DNA of 64,000 nt from assembly GCF_011493005.1 (NCBI RefSeq), contig NZ_CP049158.1, positions 1,612,001 to 1,676,000 of the forward strand. The letters are read 5' to 3'. Below, piece by piece: positions 26,344 to 35,203 of this stretch. Every line of letters starts with the position of its first letter. The first letter of the stretch is position 1. The notes beneath the pieces were generated by a model. The model saw only the letters and a program-made list of their open reading frames with translations. It did no database searches and had not been told where the DNA came from. The stretch comes from Caballeronia sp. SBC1 (GTDB lineage Bacteria > Pseudomonadota > Gammaproteobacteria > Burkholderiales > Burkholderiaceae). The position numbers and the translations under genes are program-made.

Positions 26344-27705
26344 TCAATAAGCTTTCCCTGCCGTCCCATTAGCCACTGAGCGCGCCATGTGAGCAGCAGC
26401 GCCGAGGTAATTCGCGGGCTCGGTCAGCGCTCGCAACTGAGCCTCGCCAAAGCTCTCGCGAATCTGCGCATTTTCAATCAGCACGTCATGCAACGTGCGA
26501 CCACTCTCAATCGCAATGCGACACGCGTCGTAGACCACATCGTGCGCGTGCTGTCGCCCGATTGCGGGCGCAAGTCCCATCATCACCGCCTCCGCCACGA
26601 TCAGTCCGCCCGTTAAATCCAGGTTCTTTCGCATTTTTTCGCGGTCGACCTGCAGCCCCCGCAACATGAAGTTCGCCTGGAAAAGCGCGCTGGCAGCAAG
26701 CAGGAAACTTTCCGGTACCGCACTCCATTCGAGATGCCACGGTCCTGTCGCACGCTCAAAGTCGTGCATCATGGCGTCGAGCATAAGCGCTGCCCGCTCA
26801 CGCAGCATCTTCGCCGCCGCGAACATCAGTTCACTGGAAATCGGATTGCGCTTCTGCGGCATGGTGGAGCTTGCGCCGCGCCCCGGGACGAACGGCTCCG
26901 CCACTTCGCCGAATTCCGAGGCAGCCATCATCATCACGTCGAGTCCAATCTTTCCGAGCGACGCGCCAATGCTTGCTAGCAACGATACAAGTTCGTTCAA
27001 CCCATCGCGGGCAACATGCCATGTGATTTCAGGGTTGCGCAAACCCAGTTCTTCCGCAAGCAGCCTGCGCGTTTCCAGCGCTCTTTCCGGGTCACCCAGC
27101 GAAGCAAGCGTCCCCGCCGCGCCACCGAACTCGACCATCAGCGCGCGCGCCTTTGCCTGCTGAAGACGCTCAGCGTGGCGGTTCAGCGCCGATAACCAGA
27201 CGGCCGCGCGAAATCCAAACGTCACCGGCAGCGCATGTTGCAAGTGAGTGCGCCCGGCCGTCACCGTATCGGCATGCTTGAGGGCCAGTTCGCGCAAAGC
27301 CTCACGCACATCGTCCAGTTGCTTCTCGATGATCGCCACGCCGCGCGCACACTGCAGCATGGTGGCCGTGTCCATGATGTCCTGCGTCGTCGCGCCCCAG
27401 TGCAGATATCGGCCAGCCTCGCCGCACATCTCGCTCACCTGCCTGACCAGCGGCAAGATAGGATAACCAACTATCTCCGTCTCGTGGCGCAACGCGTCCA
27501 AATCGAGCTTCGTAAAGTCAGCTCGCGCGGTGATCTCGCGCGCAGCCTGCTCGGGAATCAGGCCCGATTTCGCCTGCGCCCGTGCCAGCGCGGTCTCCGT
27601 ATCAATGCAGCGCTGGAGATACGCCTCGTCTGAGAACACCTCCCTCATCTCGGGCGTGCCGAACATGTCGCGGAAAAGTACCGAGTCGAAAACTGTAGTT
27701 GCCAT
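26344..27705 (-). CDS. Fumarase/adenylosuccinate lyase superfamily protein (PcaB-like)
   Basis: 453 aa, mainly helical. Superfamily signature GASSTMPQKRNPI at about residues 280-292 and the HWGATTQDIMDT and GRTHLQHALP loops are clear; these form the shared active site for beta-elimination. Closest by eye to 3-carboxy-cis,cis-muconate cycloisomerases, but no protocatechuate genes are near. It is the last gene of a probable dctA-tarD operon (14-base gap from tarD), so it probably handles a C4-dicarboxylate adduct. GAGGAATAGGCA precedes the ATG. Confidence 0.82.
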   Translation of the reverse strand: MATTVFDSVLFRDMFGTPEMREVFSDEAYLQRCIDTETALARAQAKSGLIPEQAAREITARADFTKLDLDALRHETEIVGYPILPLVRQVSEMCGEAGRYLHWGATTQDIMDTATMLQCARGVAIIEKQLDDVREALRELALKHADTVTAGRTHLQHALPVTFGFRAAVWLSALNRHAERLQQAKARALMVEFGGAAGTLASLGDPERALETRRLLAEELGLRNPEITWHVARDGLNELVSLLASIGASLGKIGLDVMMMAASEFGEVAEPFVPGRGASSTMPQKRNPISSELMFAAAKMLRERAALMLDAMMHDFERATGPWHLEWSAVPESFLLAASALFQANFMLRGLQVDREKMRKNLDLTGGLIVAEAVMMGLAPAIGRQHAHDVVYDACRIAIESGRTLHDVLIENAQIRESFGEAQLRALTEPANYLGAAAHMARSVANGTAGKAY

Positions 27706-27719
27706 TGCCTATTCCTCAA

Positions 27720-28886
27720 TCAGTTTGCAAGACGCGTAAGCCATGGGCGCAGCGCGTCTTTTTCTTCAAGTCCAAAGCCTGCTGCATCGGTTGGACGCAC
27801 GAGTCCACCGCCCACGCCGCACCCCGCCGGATATCCGCCGAAGGGCTGGAACACGCCCGGATACGCTTCGCATCCACCAAGCTCCAATCCAACAGCAATA
27901 TGCAGGTTGATGAGATGGCCGCCGTGCGGGTACGCCTGCGCGCGGCTGAAACCGCGACTCTCGATAAGGTCAATCATCCGCGCGTATTCAGTCAGCCCGT
28001 AGGCCAGGCCCGCGTCCATCTGAAAGATGTCCTTGCCCGGCCGCATGCCGCCAAACAGCGTGAGGTTATTTACGTCCGGCAAGGAGAAGAGGTTCTCGCC
28101 GGTGGCGATGCGGCCCGCGTAAGCCTGCGCGACCTGGCGATTCAAATCGAAGTCGAGCGGGTCGCCAATCTCTTCGTACCAGCGCAAGTCATACGGCGTG
28201 ATGGCCTCCGCGTAGCCGAGCGCGGTCTTCAGGTCGAAGCGGCCGTTTGCATCGACCGCCAGGCGCTGCCCTTCCCGCGCAACCGTCAACGCAGCTTCAA
28301 TGCGGGCAAGGTCCTTCTCAAGGCTCGCTCCGCCAATCTTCATCTTGAACGCGTCAAAGCCCAACTCGCGATAAGCATTGAATTCGTCGACCAGACGCTG
28401 CGTGCTTTCTTCAGGATAGTAGTAACCGCCCGCCGCATAGACGTTCACGCCTTCGGTCTTCCCCTGCCTGCCGTAGTGCCGCGCGATGGTGACATGCGCC
28501 GGTTCATCCAGCAGCTTTGCATTCAGGTCCCAGACGGCCAGCTCGATTGCACCAGCCGCTGCGGCACGGTCGCCGTGACCTCCAGGCTTCTCATTGCGCA
28601 TGATGGTCCGCAACACTTTCTCGGGGTCAAAACAGCGCCCCGACGCATCGAGCAGACCGCCGGGCTCCGCGGCCATGAGACGGGGAATCATCCGGTCACG
28701 CAGAATGCCGCCCTGAGCGTAGCGGCCGATGGAGTCGAACGCATAACCCGTGACCGGTTTGCCGTTACGCATCACGTCAGTTTCCAACGCGACGAGCGAT
28801 ACATCATGTTCGGCGAAACTCACGAGGGCGTTCGCCACGTTTCCTTCCAGCGGGACGGATATTTCCCTGACGGCAGTGATACGCAT
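27720..28886 (-). CDS. tarD: D(-)-tartrate dehydratase, enolase superfamily
   Basis: 388 aa. Dehydrates D-tartrate to oxaloacetate. The superfamily residues are visible: K-x-K base (K181/K183 in FKMKIGG), Mg ligands D212 (VDANG), E239 and E264 (GENL), and the second base H321 in YPHGGH. Positions match those of the characterised Bradyrhizobium TarD within one or two residues. It lies between the DctA carrier (24-base gap) and the PcaB-like lyase (14-base gap), on one transcript. Another enolase-superfamily sugar acid dehydratase is possible but less likely. Confidence 0.82.
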   Translation of the reverse strand: MRITAVREISVPLEGNVANALVSFAEHDVSLVALETDVMRNGKPVTGYAFDSIGRYAQGGILRDRMIPRLMAAEPGGLLDASGRCFDPEKVLRTIMRNEKPGGHGDRAAAAGAIELAVWDLNAKLLDEPAHVTIARHYGRQGKTEGVNVYAAGGYYYPEESTQRLVDEFNAYRELGFDAFKMKIGGASLEKDLARIEAALTVAREGQRLAVDANGRFDLKTALGYAEAITPYDLRWYEEIGDPLDFDLNRQVAQAYAGRIATGENLFSLPDVNNLTLFGGMRPGKDIFQMDAGLAYGLTEYARMIDLIESRGFSRAQAYPHGGHLINLHIAVGLELGGCEAYPGVFQPFGGYPAGCGVGGGLVRPTDAAGFGLEEKDALRPWLTRLAN

Positions 28887-28910
28887 GACTAATCCTTTAA
28901 TTCTCTGAAA

Positions 28911-30257
28911 TCAGATGACCTTTCCGGGAGCGGTGCCGAATACGCGCTGATACTCGCTACGCGCGGCGCTCTCATCGAACTCGCCGGTCGACTTGGCGAT
29001 CACAAGCGTTGCCACGCTATTGCCCATCGCGTTGCAGATGGAAACTGCCTGAGATGTGAATCGGTTGATGCCGAAAAGAATGGGCAGGCCTTCAATGGGC
29101 AACATGCCCGATGCCGTGACGGTGGCAGCGAAGACAATGAACGTACCGCCCGACACCGTAGCAGCGCCCTTGGACGTAATCAGCATGATGACAAGCAGTC
29201 CAAGCTGCTGATGCAAGTCGAGCGGCACGCCGTATGCATTGGCGATAAACATCACGCAAAGCGACATGTAGACCGCGGTGCCGTCGAGATTGAACGCATA
29301 GCCGGTGGGAAGAACCAGACCCGTCGCTTGCCGCGAACATCCAAGCCGCTCCAGCTTTTCGAACAGCCGGGGCAATGCGCTTTCTGACGAAGCGGTGGCG
29401 AACAGCAGGAAGATTTCGTCCTTGAAGTAACGCAAGAAGCGGAACACGTTGAAGCCGTATAAGCGCAGCACAATGCCGAGCACTACAACCACGAAGAACG
29501 CGAGCGACAGGTACATCACGATGAGCAGGTAGCCGAGGGAAATCACGGCATTCATGCCGCTGCTTCCAATCGCAAAAGCGATCGAGCCGAACGCGCCCAG
29601 CGGCGCAAATTTCATGATGACGTCGACGAACTTGAAGAAGCAGTCGGACATCCGCGAGAGCGCATGCTCGACGCTGCCGCGCTGGTCCTGATTCAGCATC
29701 AGGACTGCGGCACCAAAGCCGATCGAAATCACAAGGACCTGTAGCAGGGAGCCGTTGGCGAAGGCCCCAACGAAATTGTCCGGGAAGAGCGTCAGCAGGA
29801 AATGTTCGACCGAGACTGCTCCGGCTTTGCCGTATTGCGCGTGAGCAGCGGCCGCAGCCTCAGGACTCTGCGTAAGATGCATGCCCATCCCGACGCCGGA
29901 CAGGTTGGCGATCACCATGCTCAGTGCAAGCGCAATGGTAGACACGACCTCGAAGTAGATCAGCGCACGCAGCCCAATACGGCCGACGTTCTTCAGGTCG
30001 CCCGCGGCAACAATACCTAACACCACGTTCAGGAAAACGAGCGGCGCGACAATCATCTTGATGAGCCGCAGGAAGATGTCGCCGAGTACCTTCATGTCCA
30101 CCGCGAGCTTCGGGGCGACGAAGCCAAGCGTGATGCCAAGCACGATCCCCACCACAATCTGCACGCCGAGCCGGGCGTAGAAGGGCGTTTTCCTGCGGGC
30201 GGTTACCGGCTCCGCGTCAGGGCCGTGGTGAGGTGCGGTCTCCGTATGAACTGCCAT
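28911..30257 (-). CDS. dctA: C4-dicarboxylate:cation symporter, DctA family
   Basis: 448 aa, eight to nine membrane helices. DAACS family marks: TSKGAATVSGGTFIVFAAT hairpin, GYAFNLDGTAVYM, and FTSQAVSICNAMGNSVATLVIA. It imports succinate, malate, fumarate or similar acids with H+ or Na+. As the first gene of the operon with tarD and the lyase, it probably carries tartrate or a related hydroxy-dicarboxylate. GGAGAAGAGC lies before the ATG. The divergent GntR gene shares the promoter region and its candidate operators. Confidence 0.9.
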   Translation of the reverse strand: MAVHTETAPHHGPDAEPVTARRKTPFYARLGVQIVVGIVLGITLGFVAPKLAVDMKVLGDIFLRLIKMIVAPLVFLNVVLGIVAAGDLKNVGRIGLRALIYFEVVSTIALALSMVIANLSGVGMGMHLTQSPEAAAAAHAQYGKAGAVSVEHFLLTLFPDNFVGAFANGSLLQVLVISIGFGAAVLMLNQDQRGSVEHALSRMSDCFFKFVDVIMKFAPLGAFGSIAFAIGSSGMNAVISLGYLLIVMYLSLAFFVVVVLGIVLRLYGFNVFRFLRYFKDEIFLLFATASSESALPRLFEKLERLGCSRQATGLVLPTGYAFNLDGTAVYMSLCVMFIANAYGVPLDLHQQLGLLVIMLITSKGAATVSGGTFIVFAATVTASGMLPIEGLPILFGINRFTSQAVSICNAMGNSVATLVIAKSTGEFDESAARSEYQRVFGTAPGKVI

Positions 30258-30305
30258 GCTCTTCTCCAGGTTCAGCGGCTGCCCAAATATGGACCAGCTC
30301 GCTTA

Positions 30306-30341
30306 ATATGTCCGTACTTGTTTTATATGTCCGGACTATAT
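30306..30341. promoter_or_regulatory. Tandem GntR operator candidates
   Basis: Two copies of ATATGTCCGKAC at 30306-30317 and 30325-30336, spaced 19 bases; the second contains the perfect palindrome GTCCGGAC. They lie 49 bases upstream of dctA, in the divergent gap with the GntR/UTRA gene. Probably bound by that regulator. Inferred. Confidence 0.55.
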
Positions 30342-30498
30342 TGGTAATTACCGCAACGGGTCAATCTCGGGTTTACCTTGATGATCGTCCTTGTTTTCGT
30401 CTGCGCGGCCCGGGCGCTTGGCAATGCGCGTGCTGCGAGCTAGCATGAGCGCGCCGCAGCATTGCAGCGGCTTTAAAACCAGAAAAGGATTGAACCAG

Positions 30499-31224
30499 AT
30501 GAAACCCCGTTACGCCGAATTGGCAGAGCAGCTCATCCAGGCTATCGGCGACGGAACGTTCGAAGTCGGCTCCGCGCTGCCTACCGAGCTGGACCTGTCC
30601 GCCCAGTACGGTGTCAGCCGTGCGACGGTGCGTTCAGCGTTGGAGCGGGTGCAGGAACTTGGGCTGATATCGCGGCGCAAGCGGGCTGGCATACGCGTAG
30701 AAGCGACAAAACCGCGTGTAGCGTTCGACCAGTCGCTCTCAAGCGTCGAAGACCTGATTCAGTTCGCGGTCGTCACCGAGCGTCATGTGCAATCGGTCAC
30801 TGAAGTGTCGGCAAGCCCGTCGCTGGCCGCGCAATTGGGAGTGGTGACCGGCTCGCGCTGGCTCAGGACCGAAATGCTGCGTGTGGATCCCGCCAAGCCA
30901 GACACGCCCATCTGCTGGACCGACGTGTACCTCGAGCCCACGTTAGGCGCGGGTATCAAGCGGGAGTTGCGCAAAAGCACGGGCCTGATCTGTGAGATGG
31001 TCGAACAACGTTTCGGCCGCGTGGTCAAAGAGGTGCGACAGGAGATCCGCGCGATAGGCGTGCCGCCTCGCATCGCCAAGCAGCTTGTGACTGAACCGGA
31101 CGGGCATGCGCTTGAGATTACGCGGCACTATGTCGATGAAAACGGCATTGTCTTCGAGGCGACCGTCAGCGTTTTTCCCGCCGACCGTTTCACTTACTCA
31201 CTGCAGCTTCGACGGCACGATTGA
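30499..31224 (+). CDS. GntR family regulator, HutC/UTRA type
   Basis: 241 aa from ATG 30499 (AAAAGGA nine bases upstream); a longer frame upstream was rejected. Winged helix at residues 3-70 (DLSAQYGVSRATVRSALERVQELGL), then a UTRA effector domain (about 95-235) with the closing GIVFEATVSVFPADRFTYSLQL hallmark. Divergent from dctA-tarD-lyase, so probably a repressor released by tartrate or a related acid. Confidence 0.92.
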   Translation: MKPRYAELAEQLIQAIGDGTFEVGSALPTELDLSAQYGVSRATVRSALERVQELGLISRRKRAGIRVEATKPRVAFDQSLSSVEDLIQFAVVTERHVQSVTEVSASPSLAAQLGVVTGSRWLRTEMLRVDPAKPDTPICWTDVYLEPTLGAGIKRELRKSTGLICEMVEQRFGRVVKEVRQEIRAIGVPPRIAKQLVTEPDGHALEITRHYVDENGIVFEATVSVFPADRFTYSLQLRRHD

Positions 31225-31246
31225 CTGCCATGATGTTCGACAAATA

Positions 31247-31399
31247 TCAGATGCGAAAGCGCACAGCGGCTTCGCGAAGTATCTGTGCCTGCTCGGCGAG
31301 CGACACGGCCGCTGCCGTTGTCTCTTCAACCAGCGCGGCGTTTTGCGACGTAACGTCGTCCATTTGCGACACCGCGCGATTGATCTGTGCAATGCCGTC
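31247..31399 (-). pseudogene. Methyl-accepting chemotaxis protein, C-terminal fragment
   Basis: About 50 codons of the receptor tail: INRAVSQMDDVTSQNAALVEE and the following TTAAAVSLAEQAQILREAAVRF are the conserved end of Burkholderia MCPs, with a stop codon in the correct place. The sensor, membrane segments and signalling hairpin tip are absent, and the upstream sequence does not continue the family. It is a remnant of a receptor lost by deletion. Confidence 0.7.
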
Positions 31400-31452
31400 A
31401 AACGACCTGGCGAAACGTGGACTGCTGCCGCTATCGGAGCATTTACCTAAAT

Positions 31453-31830
31453 TTACGTAAACCACCCGCCGAGCATGACGTTAAGCAAGCGATGCGGGGT
31501 CACCACCGCAGCAATACCCGCTACCACGAGCCCGATGAACGATCCGCGCATGGCGGCTGCGTGGCCGCTGACGTTACCTTGGCGGATAGCCCAGATTGCA
31601 CGGGCAAGGCTAAGCGCGGTGAGCACCGCGAGGCTGTGAACCCACGAAAGATGACCGTGGTTCAACTCCCTGATGTCGAACGAACTCAGCACGGTGACGA
31701 ACATGACCGCCACCCATATGCGGCCCATCAACCTGTGGCGCGTTGTGCCTTTTCGGACCAGGAGTATTGATGCTCCAACCACGAGAGACAGGAGGGCTGC
31801 GGCTACATGGACCGCAATGACGGTAAGCAT
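31453..31830 (-). CDS. DUF2306-type small membrane protein
   Basis: 125 aa from ATG 31830 (GGGGAG upstream). Four hydrophobic segments (VIAVHVAAALLSLVVGASIL; IWVAVMFVTVLSSF; VHSLAVLTALSLARAIWAI; SFIGLVVAGIAAVV). The HRLMGRIWV and NHGHLSWVHSL loops fit DUF2306 or related predicted membrane proteins of unknown role. An in-frame upstream extension of about 97 codons has no family resemblance. It lies downstream of fliD with about 290 non-coding bases between, and next to the chemoreceptor fragment. Confidence 0.7.
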   Translation of the reverse strand: MLTVIAVHVAAALLSLVVGASILLVRKGTTRHRLMGRIWVAVMFVTVLSSFDIRELNHGHLSWVHSLAVLTALSLARAIWAIRQGNVSGHAAAMRGSFIGLVVAGIAAVVTPHRLLNVMLGGWFT

Positions 31831-32117
31831 GCTGGACTCCCCGGCAAGACGCGCGAGCGCTATGCCTGGAGTCTGTGCGGCAGCTTGGTTTTTTTCGATC
31901 GGCTTGCGACGAAGCCTGCGAATCCTGTCGCCAAGAGTTGATAAATGGGCGCGAGACGTGTGGGCCGGGTCTTTTTCGTTAGCACAATTCTCACGGCGCT
32001 CGCTTAATCTGCTCAAGGATGACAACCAGCGCCGCGAGCGCACATTCGCCAACGTTGCCGCCGTCAAAAGCGTTCGTGCTGCCGCTGTACACGCCGCTAC
32101 CGCCACCGCCTCGTCAA

Positions 32118-33698
32118 TCAACCGCCCTTGTTTTTCGCCATCGCGCCATCGCTGTTGGCGCCGCCGAACAGTTGCGTCAGGTACTGCGAATTCTTGTTCA
32201 TCGTCGCCATGACTGTGTTCAGCGCCGTGAACTGCGCCTGGTACTGGTGAGTAAGCTGGGCCGTGTAGTTAGCCAGGGTGTCTTGCTGCGTGCTGATGCC
32301 CTTGAGGTTCGCGTTGAGCGGGTCCTGGTTATTCGCAATCAGGCCGTGCTCGTCCAGGAATCCGTTCAGGCTCTTTGTCATCTTCGCGGCCACGCCGGTC
32401 GTCGAGTTGAAAAGGGTTGCCACCCCCTCCGGATTGCTCGTCAGCTCGTTATTGATCTTCGCGGGGTCGGCTGTGAGCGTCCCGTCCTTGTTCAGGGCTA
32501 TGCCGATAGCGCCGAGCGAAATGTTGGAACTGCCATTCTTGACGCCACTGCTGACAATATTCGCGAGCGTGCTCTTGATCGTGTTGAACATCGCGTTGCC
32601 GAGCAACGGGCCGCCTTGCGCGCCCTTGGCTCTGGAACTGTCGAAACCGGCAACCTGGTCATAGGTAGTGACCAGGGTGTTATAGAGGCTGACGAAGTTG
32701 TTGATGGCGCTCGATGCCGAGGTGGTGTCCTGTGCCACGGTCAGCGTCTGCGGCGTACCGGCCGGCACGCCAATGGCCGCCGCGCTCAGGTTCAGCGTAA
32801 CGCCCTGGATCGCAGTAGCCACCGTGTTGCCTGGACTCGTGCCGGCCGTACCGTCGATGGTGAACATGGCGTCTTGGGCTGATTCGGTCTGCGTCCACGG
32901 GCTCGTGGCGGACACCGACGCAATGGTCGACGGGTCCGCGGCGCTGGCGCCGGCCGTGGACGTTACGCCGAGGCTGGACAGGCCGGCATCGTCGGTTACC
33001 GTGCCCACTGAAACATCAATCGCGTTCGATGCACCCGTGTGTGACGAGCGCAAGATCAAGTGCGCACCGTCCGTGCCCGTTACGACGGTTGCCGTGACAC
33101 CGGGATTGCTTGACGACCCGTTGATCGCACTCGCAATGCCGCTCACGGTGTTGTTCGCCGGCGTGATGTCAACGCTCATCGCGTTGTCTCCAACCGAGAC
33201 GTTCATCGTGCCGGTGCCCAGTGCGGTTGTTGCGCCGAACGCTGCCGACGAGAGCGTCTGCGCGCTGGCGACCTGCGTCACCGCAACGGAATAGCTGCCC
33301 GTCGCCGCGCCGCTGCTGCCGCTTGCCGTCAACCCCGTGCCGTCCGCAGTCACGGTGAACTGCCCAAGAGCAGTCCCGTTCGACAGCGGCGCAATGCCGG
33401 CCTGCAACGCCGACAACCCTGCCTGCAAAGCACCGATTGCCGAGAGCTTGGTGTTGTCGTTTCTCTGCTGGGCGATCAGCGAGCCGGTCTGGCCCGCCAC
33501 CTTCGCGTTGACGAGGCTCGTGACCAGCGACGAGACGTCCAGTGACGCGTTGCCCGTCGAGCCGCTGATGACGGACTGAGCGGCGGCCGCCCTGGCCGAA
33601 TTCGCGGCGGCCGTCGTGTCGGCTGCGGTCGAGATGGCGTTGGCCGAGGTCGCGCTGGCCGAGGTGGGCACGCTGGACCCGCTGGAAATCGTCGACAT
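32118..33698 (-). CDS. fliD: Flagellar filament capping protein FliD
   Basis: 526 aa. Builds the cap under which flagellin folds. FliD_N at about residues 45-145 (DVSSLVTSLVNAKV), Ser/Thr/Ala/Gly-rich variable domains, then FliD_C ending in coiled coil (QQDTLANYTAQLTHQYQAQFTALNTVMATMNKNSQYL). No signal peptide, as expected for a flagellar type III substrate. GGAG lies before the ATG. No flagellin, fliS or other flagellar gene is in the window, which is unusual; the gene normally follows fliC. Confidence 0.93.
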   Translation of the reverse strand: MSTISSGSSVPTSASATSANAISTAADTTAAANSARAAAAQSVISGSTGNASLDVSSLVTSLVNAKVAGQTGSLIAQQRNDNTKLSAIGALQAGLSALQAGIAPLSNGTALGQFTVTADGTGLTASGSSGAATGSYSVAVTQVASAQTLSSAAFGATTALGTGTMNVSVGDNAMSVDITPANNTVSGIASAINGSSSNPGVTATVVTGTDGAHLILRSSHTGASNAIDVSVGTVTDDAGLSSLGVTSTAGASAADPSTIASVSATSPWTQTESAQDAMFTIDGTAGTSPGNTVATAIQGVTLNLSAAAIGVPAGTPQTLTVAQDTTSASSAINNFVSLYNTLVTTYDQVAGFDSSRAKGAQGGPLLGNAMFNTIKSTLANIVSSGVKNGSSNISLGAIGIALNKDGTLTADPAKINNELTSNPEGVATLFNSTTGVAAKMTKSLNGFLDEHGLIANNQDPLNANLKGISTQQDTLANYTAQLTHQYQAQFTALNTVMATMNKNSQYLTQLFGGANSDGAMAKNKGG

Positions 33699-34209
33699 TA
33701 AAATGCTCCGTGCGTCAGGTTTGCTTTTGAGCCTGGATGGAAATCGCCCCCTAAAGGCAAGCCTCTGGGCCCTCAGCGGACACTAAGCGATGCGATGCGA
33801 CAGCCGCGCGTTGCTTAGGCCAGGGGACATCTATTCACGCCCTCATGGTTGCGCACTTCCGCCAAGGGTGAAACGGCGAGCAACACGCGCCTCCCGGAGG
33901 TCCTTTCCAAATCTTCAAAAAGATTTCCAGGCGTTAAAATTGCGGCTTTAAGGGCCGCAGCCCTTGGCGGACAATCTTCTGAAATGCAAACGCTCATGCG
34001 GGAATCGAAGACAGGAAAACCGGCGCGTTGCCGTTTCGGCTGCCGTGTCCGGCCCTCGACCGCCCCGCACGGCCCGGTAAAACGGTCGACTGCTATTGGT
34101 TTGTTTTCGAAGCTGATCCGCCAATCCAGTACACTTATTGAATCGAAGGCAATGGCCCAGACCAGAGATCCCTGGTCCGGTGTTTGATAGTTATGAAGGA
34201 GAAACGTAC
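33699..34209. other. Intergenic region between fliD and the aldolase gene
   Basis: 511 bases between divergent genes. Two overlapping open frames (33815-34216 minus, 33849-34187 plus) have no family resemblance or ribosome site and were not called. It contains a short perfect hairpin AAGGGC-CGCA-GCCCTT at about 33948-33964 and an AAGGAG site for the aldolase at 34196-34201. No clear sigma-28 promoter for fliD was recognised. Confidence 0.5.
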
Positions 34210-35106
34210 GTGGCAAATGACAAGATGCTGGCGCAAATGAGCAACAAACCCGGGTTTATCGCGGCCCTCGACCAGAGTGGCGGATCCACCCCTGGCGCCC
34301 TGCGGGCGTATGGAATTCCGGAGAGTGACTACAGCGGCGACGCCGAGATGTTCAAGCTGATGCACGAGATGCGGGTACGCATCATGACCGCGCCCGCCTT
34401 CACCGGTGACAAGGTCATCGGCGCCATTCTCTTCGAAGCCACCATGGACGGACAGGCTGAAGGCAAGTCTGTTCCGGCCTTCCTGTGGGAAGACCGCGGC
34501 GTGGTTCCTTTCCTGAAAGTGGACAAGGGGCTCGAGGCAGAAACGAACGGCGTGCGTCTGATGAAACCGATCCCCGGGCTGGACGCGCTGCTTGAGCGGG
34601 CGGTCAAGCTAGGCGTATTCGGTACGAAGATGCGCTCGGTTATCGACCATGCGTCGCAGGAAGGGATCGCGGCCATCGTCAAGCAACAGTACGAAGTCGC
34701 GGCGCAAATCCAGGCGCACGGTCTCGTGCCAATCCTGGAACCCGAAGTGTCGATCAACAGCCCGGACAAGGCGGCAGCGGAAACCATCCTGCTGGCTGAG
34801 CTGCTCAAGGGCCTCGATGCGTTGCCCGATGGCAGCCAGGTCATGATCAAGCTGACTATCCCGGACGTCGCGGATCTTTATCGTCCGCTGATCGAGCACC
34901 CGGCTGTGGTACGCGTGGTGGCGCTCTCGGGCGGCTACGCTCGGACCGACGCGTGCAATCGCCTCGCGAAGAATCACGGGATGATCGCCAGCTTCTCCCG
35001 CGCGCTGATCAACGAGCTCAAGAAGTCAATGAGCGACAGCGAGTTCGACGCAACGCTTGCAACGTCTGTCGATGAGATCTATCAGGCCTCGGTGGTAAAG
35101 GTCTGA
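34210..35106 (+). CDS. fda: Class I fructose-bisphosphate aldolase, bacterial FdaB type
   Basis: 298 aa from GTG 34210, chosen because AAGGAG lies eight bases upstream and the protein then matches the 296-298 aa family length. Cleaves fructose 1,6-bisphosphate by a Schiff-base lysine without metal. Landmarks: GFIAALDQSGGSTPGAL, VVPFLKVDKGL, LMKPI, FGTKMRS, VPILEPEVSI, MIKLTIP and VVALSGGYART. It strongly resembles the Staphylococcus enzyme. Monocistronic, ending at a stem-loop terminator. Confidence 0.92.
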   Translation: MANDKMLAQMSNKPGFIAALDQSGGSTPGALRAYGIPESDYSGDAEMFKLMHEMRVRIMTAPAFTGDKVIGAILFEATMDGQAEGKSVPAFLWEDRGVVPFLKVDKGLEAETNGVRLMKPIPGLDALLERAVKLGVFGTKMRSVIDHASQEGIAAIVKQQYEVAAQIQAHGLVPILEPEVSINSPDKAAAETILLAELLKGLDALPDGSQVMIKLTIPDVADLYRPLIEHPAVVRVVALSGGYARTDACNRLAKNHGMIASFSRALINELKKSMSDSEFDATLATSVDEIYQASVVKV

Positions 35107-35168
35107 TTATTAAATCGCAATAGGTCGCAAGGCAGGTTGCAACGCAGGTTTCGAAGCAAGGTTTGATG

Positions 35169-35203
35169 CAGGCCGCACTTGAGGCATGAGTGCGGCCTGT
35201 TTG
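35169..35203 (+). terminator. Rho-independent terminator after the aldolase gene
   Basis: Perfect 11-base stem CAGGCCGCACT (35169-35179) and AGTGCGGCCTG (35189-35199) with a nine-base loop, followed by TTTGT. It abuts the stop of the convergent acetyltransferase gene, so it may act in both directions. Confidence 0.85.

Noticed and set aside
33815..34216. Open frame between fliD and the aldolase gene
   Set aside because: Overlaps another open frame on the opposite strand and the aldolase ribosome site; no motif or ribosome site of its own.
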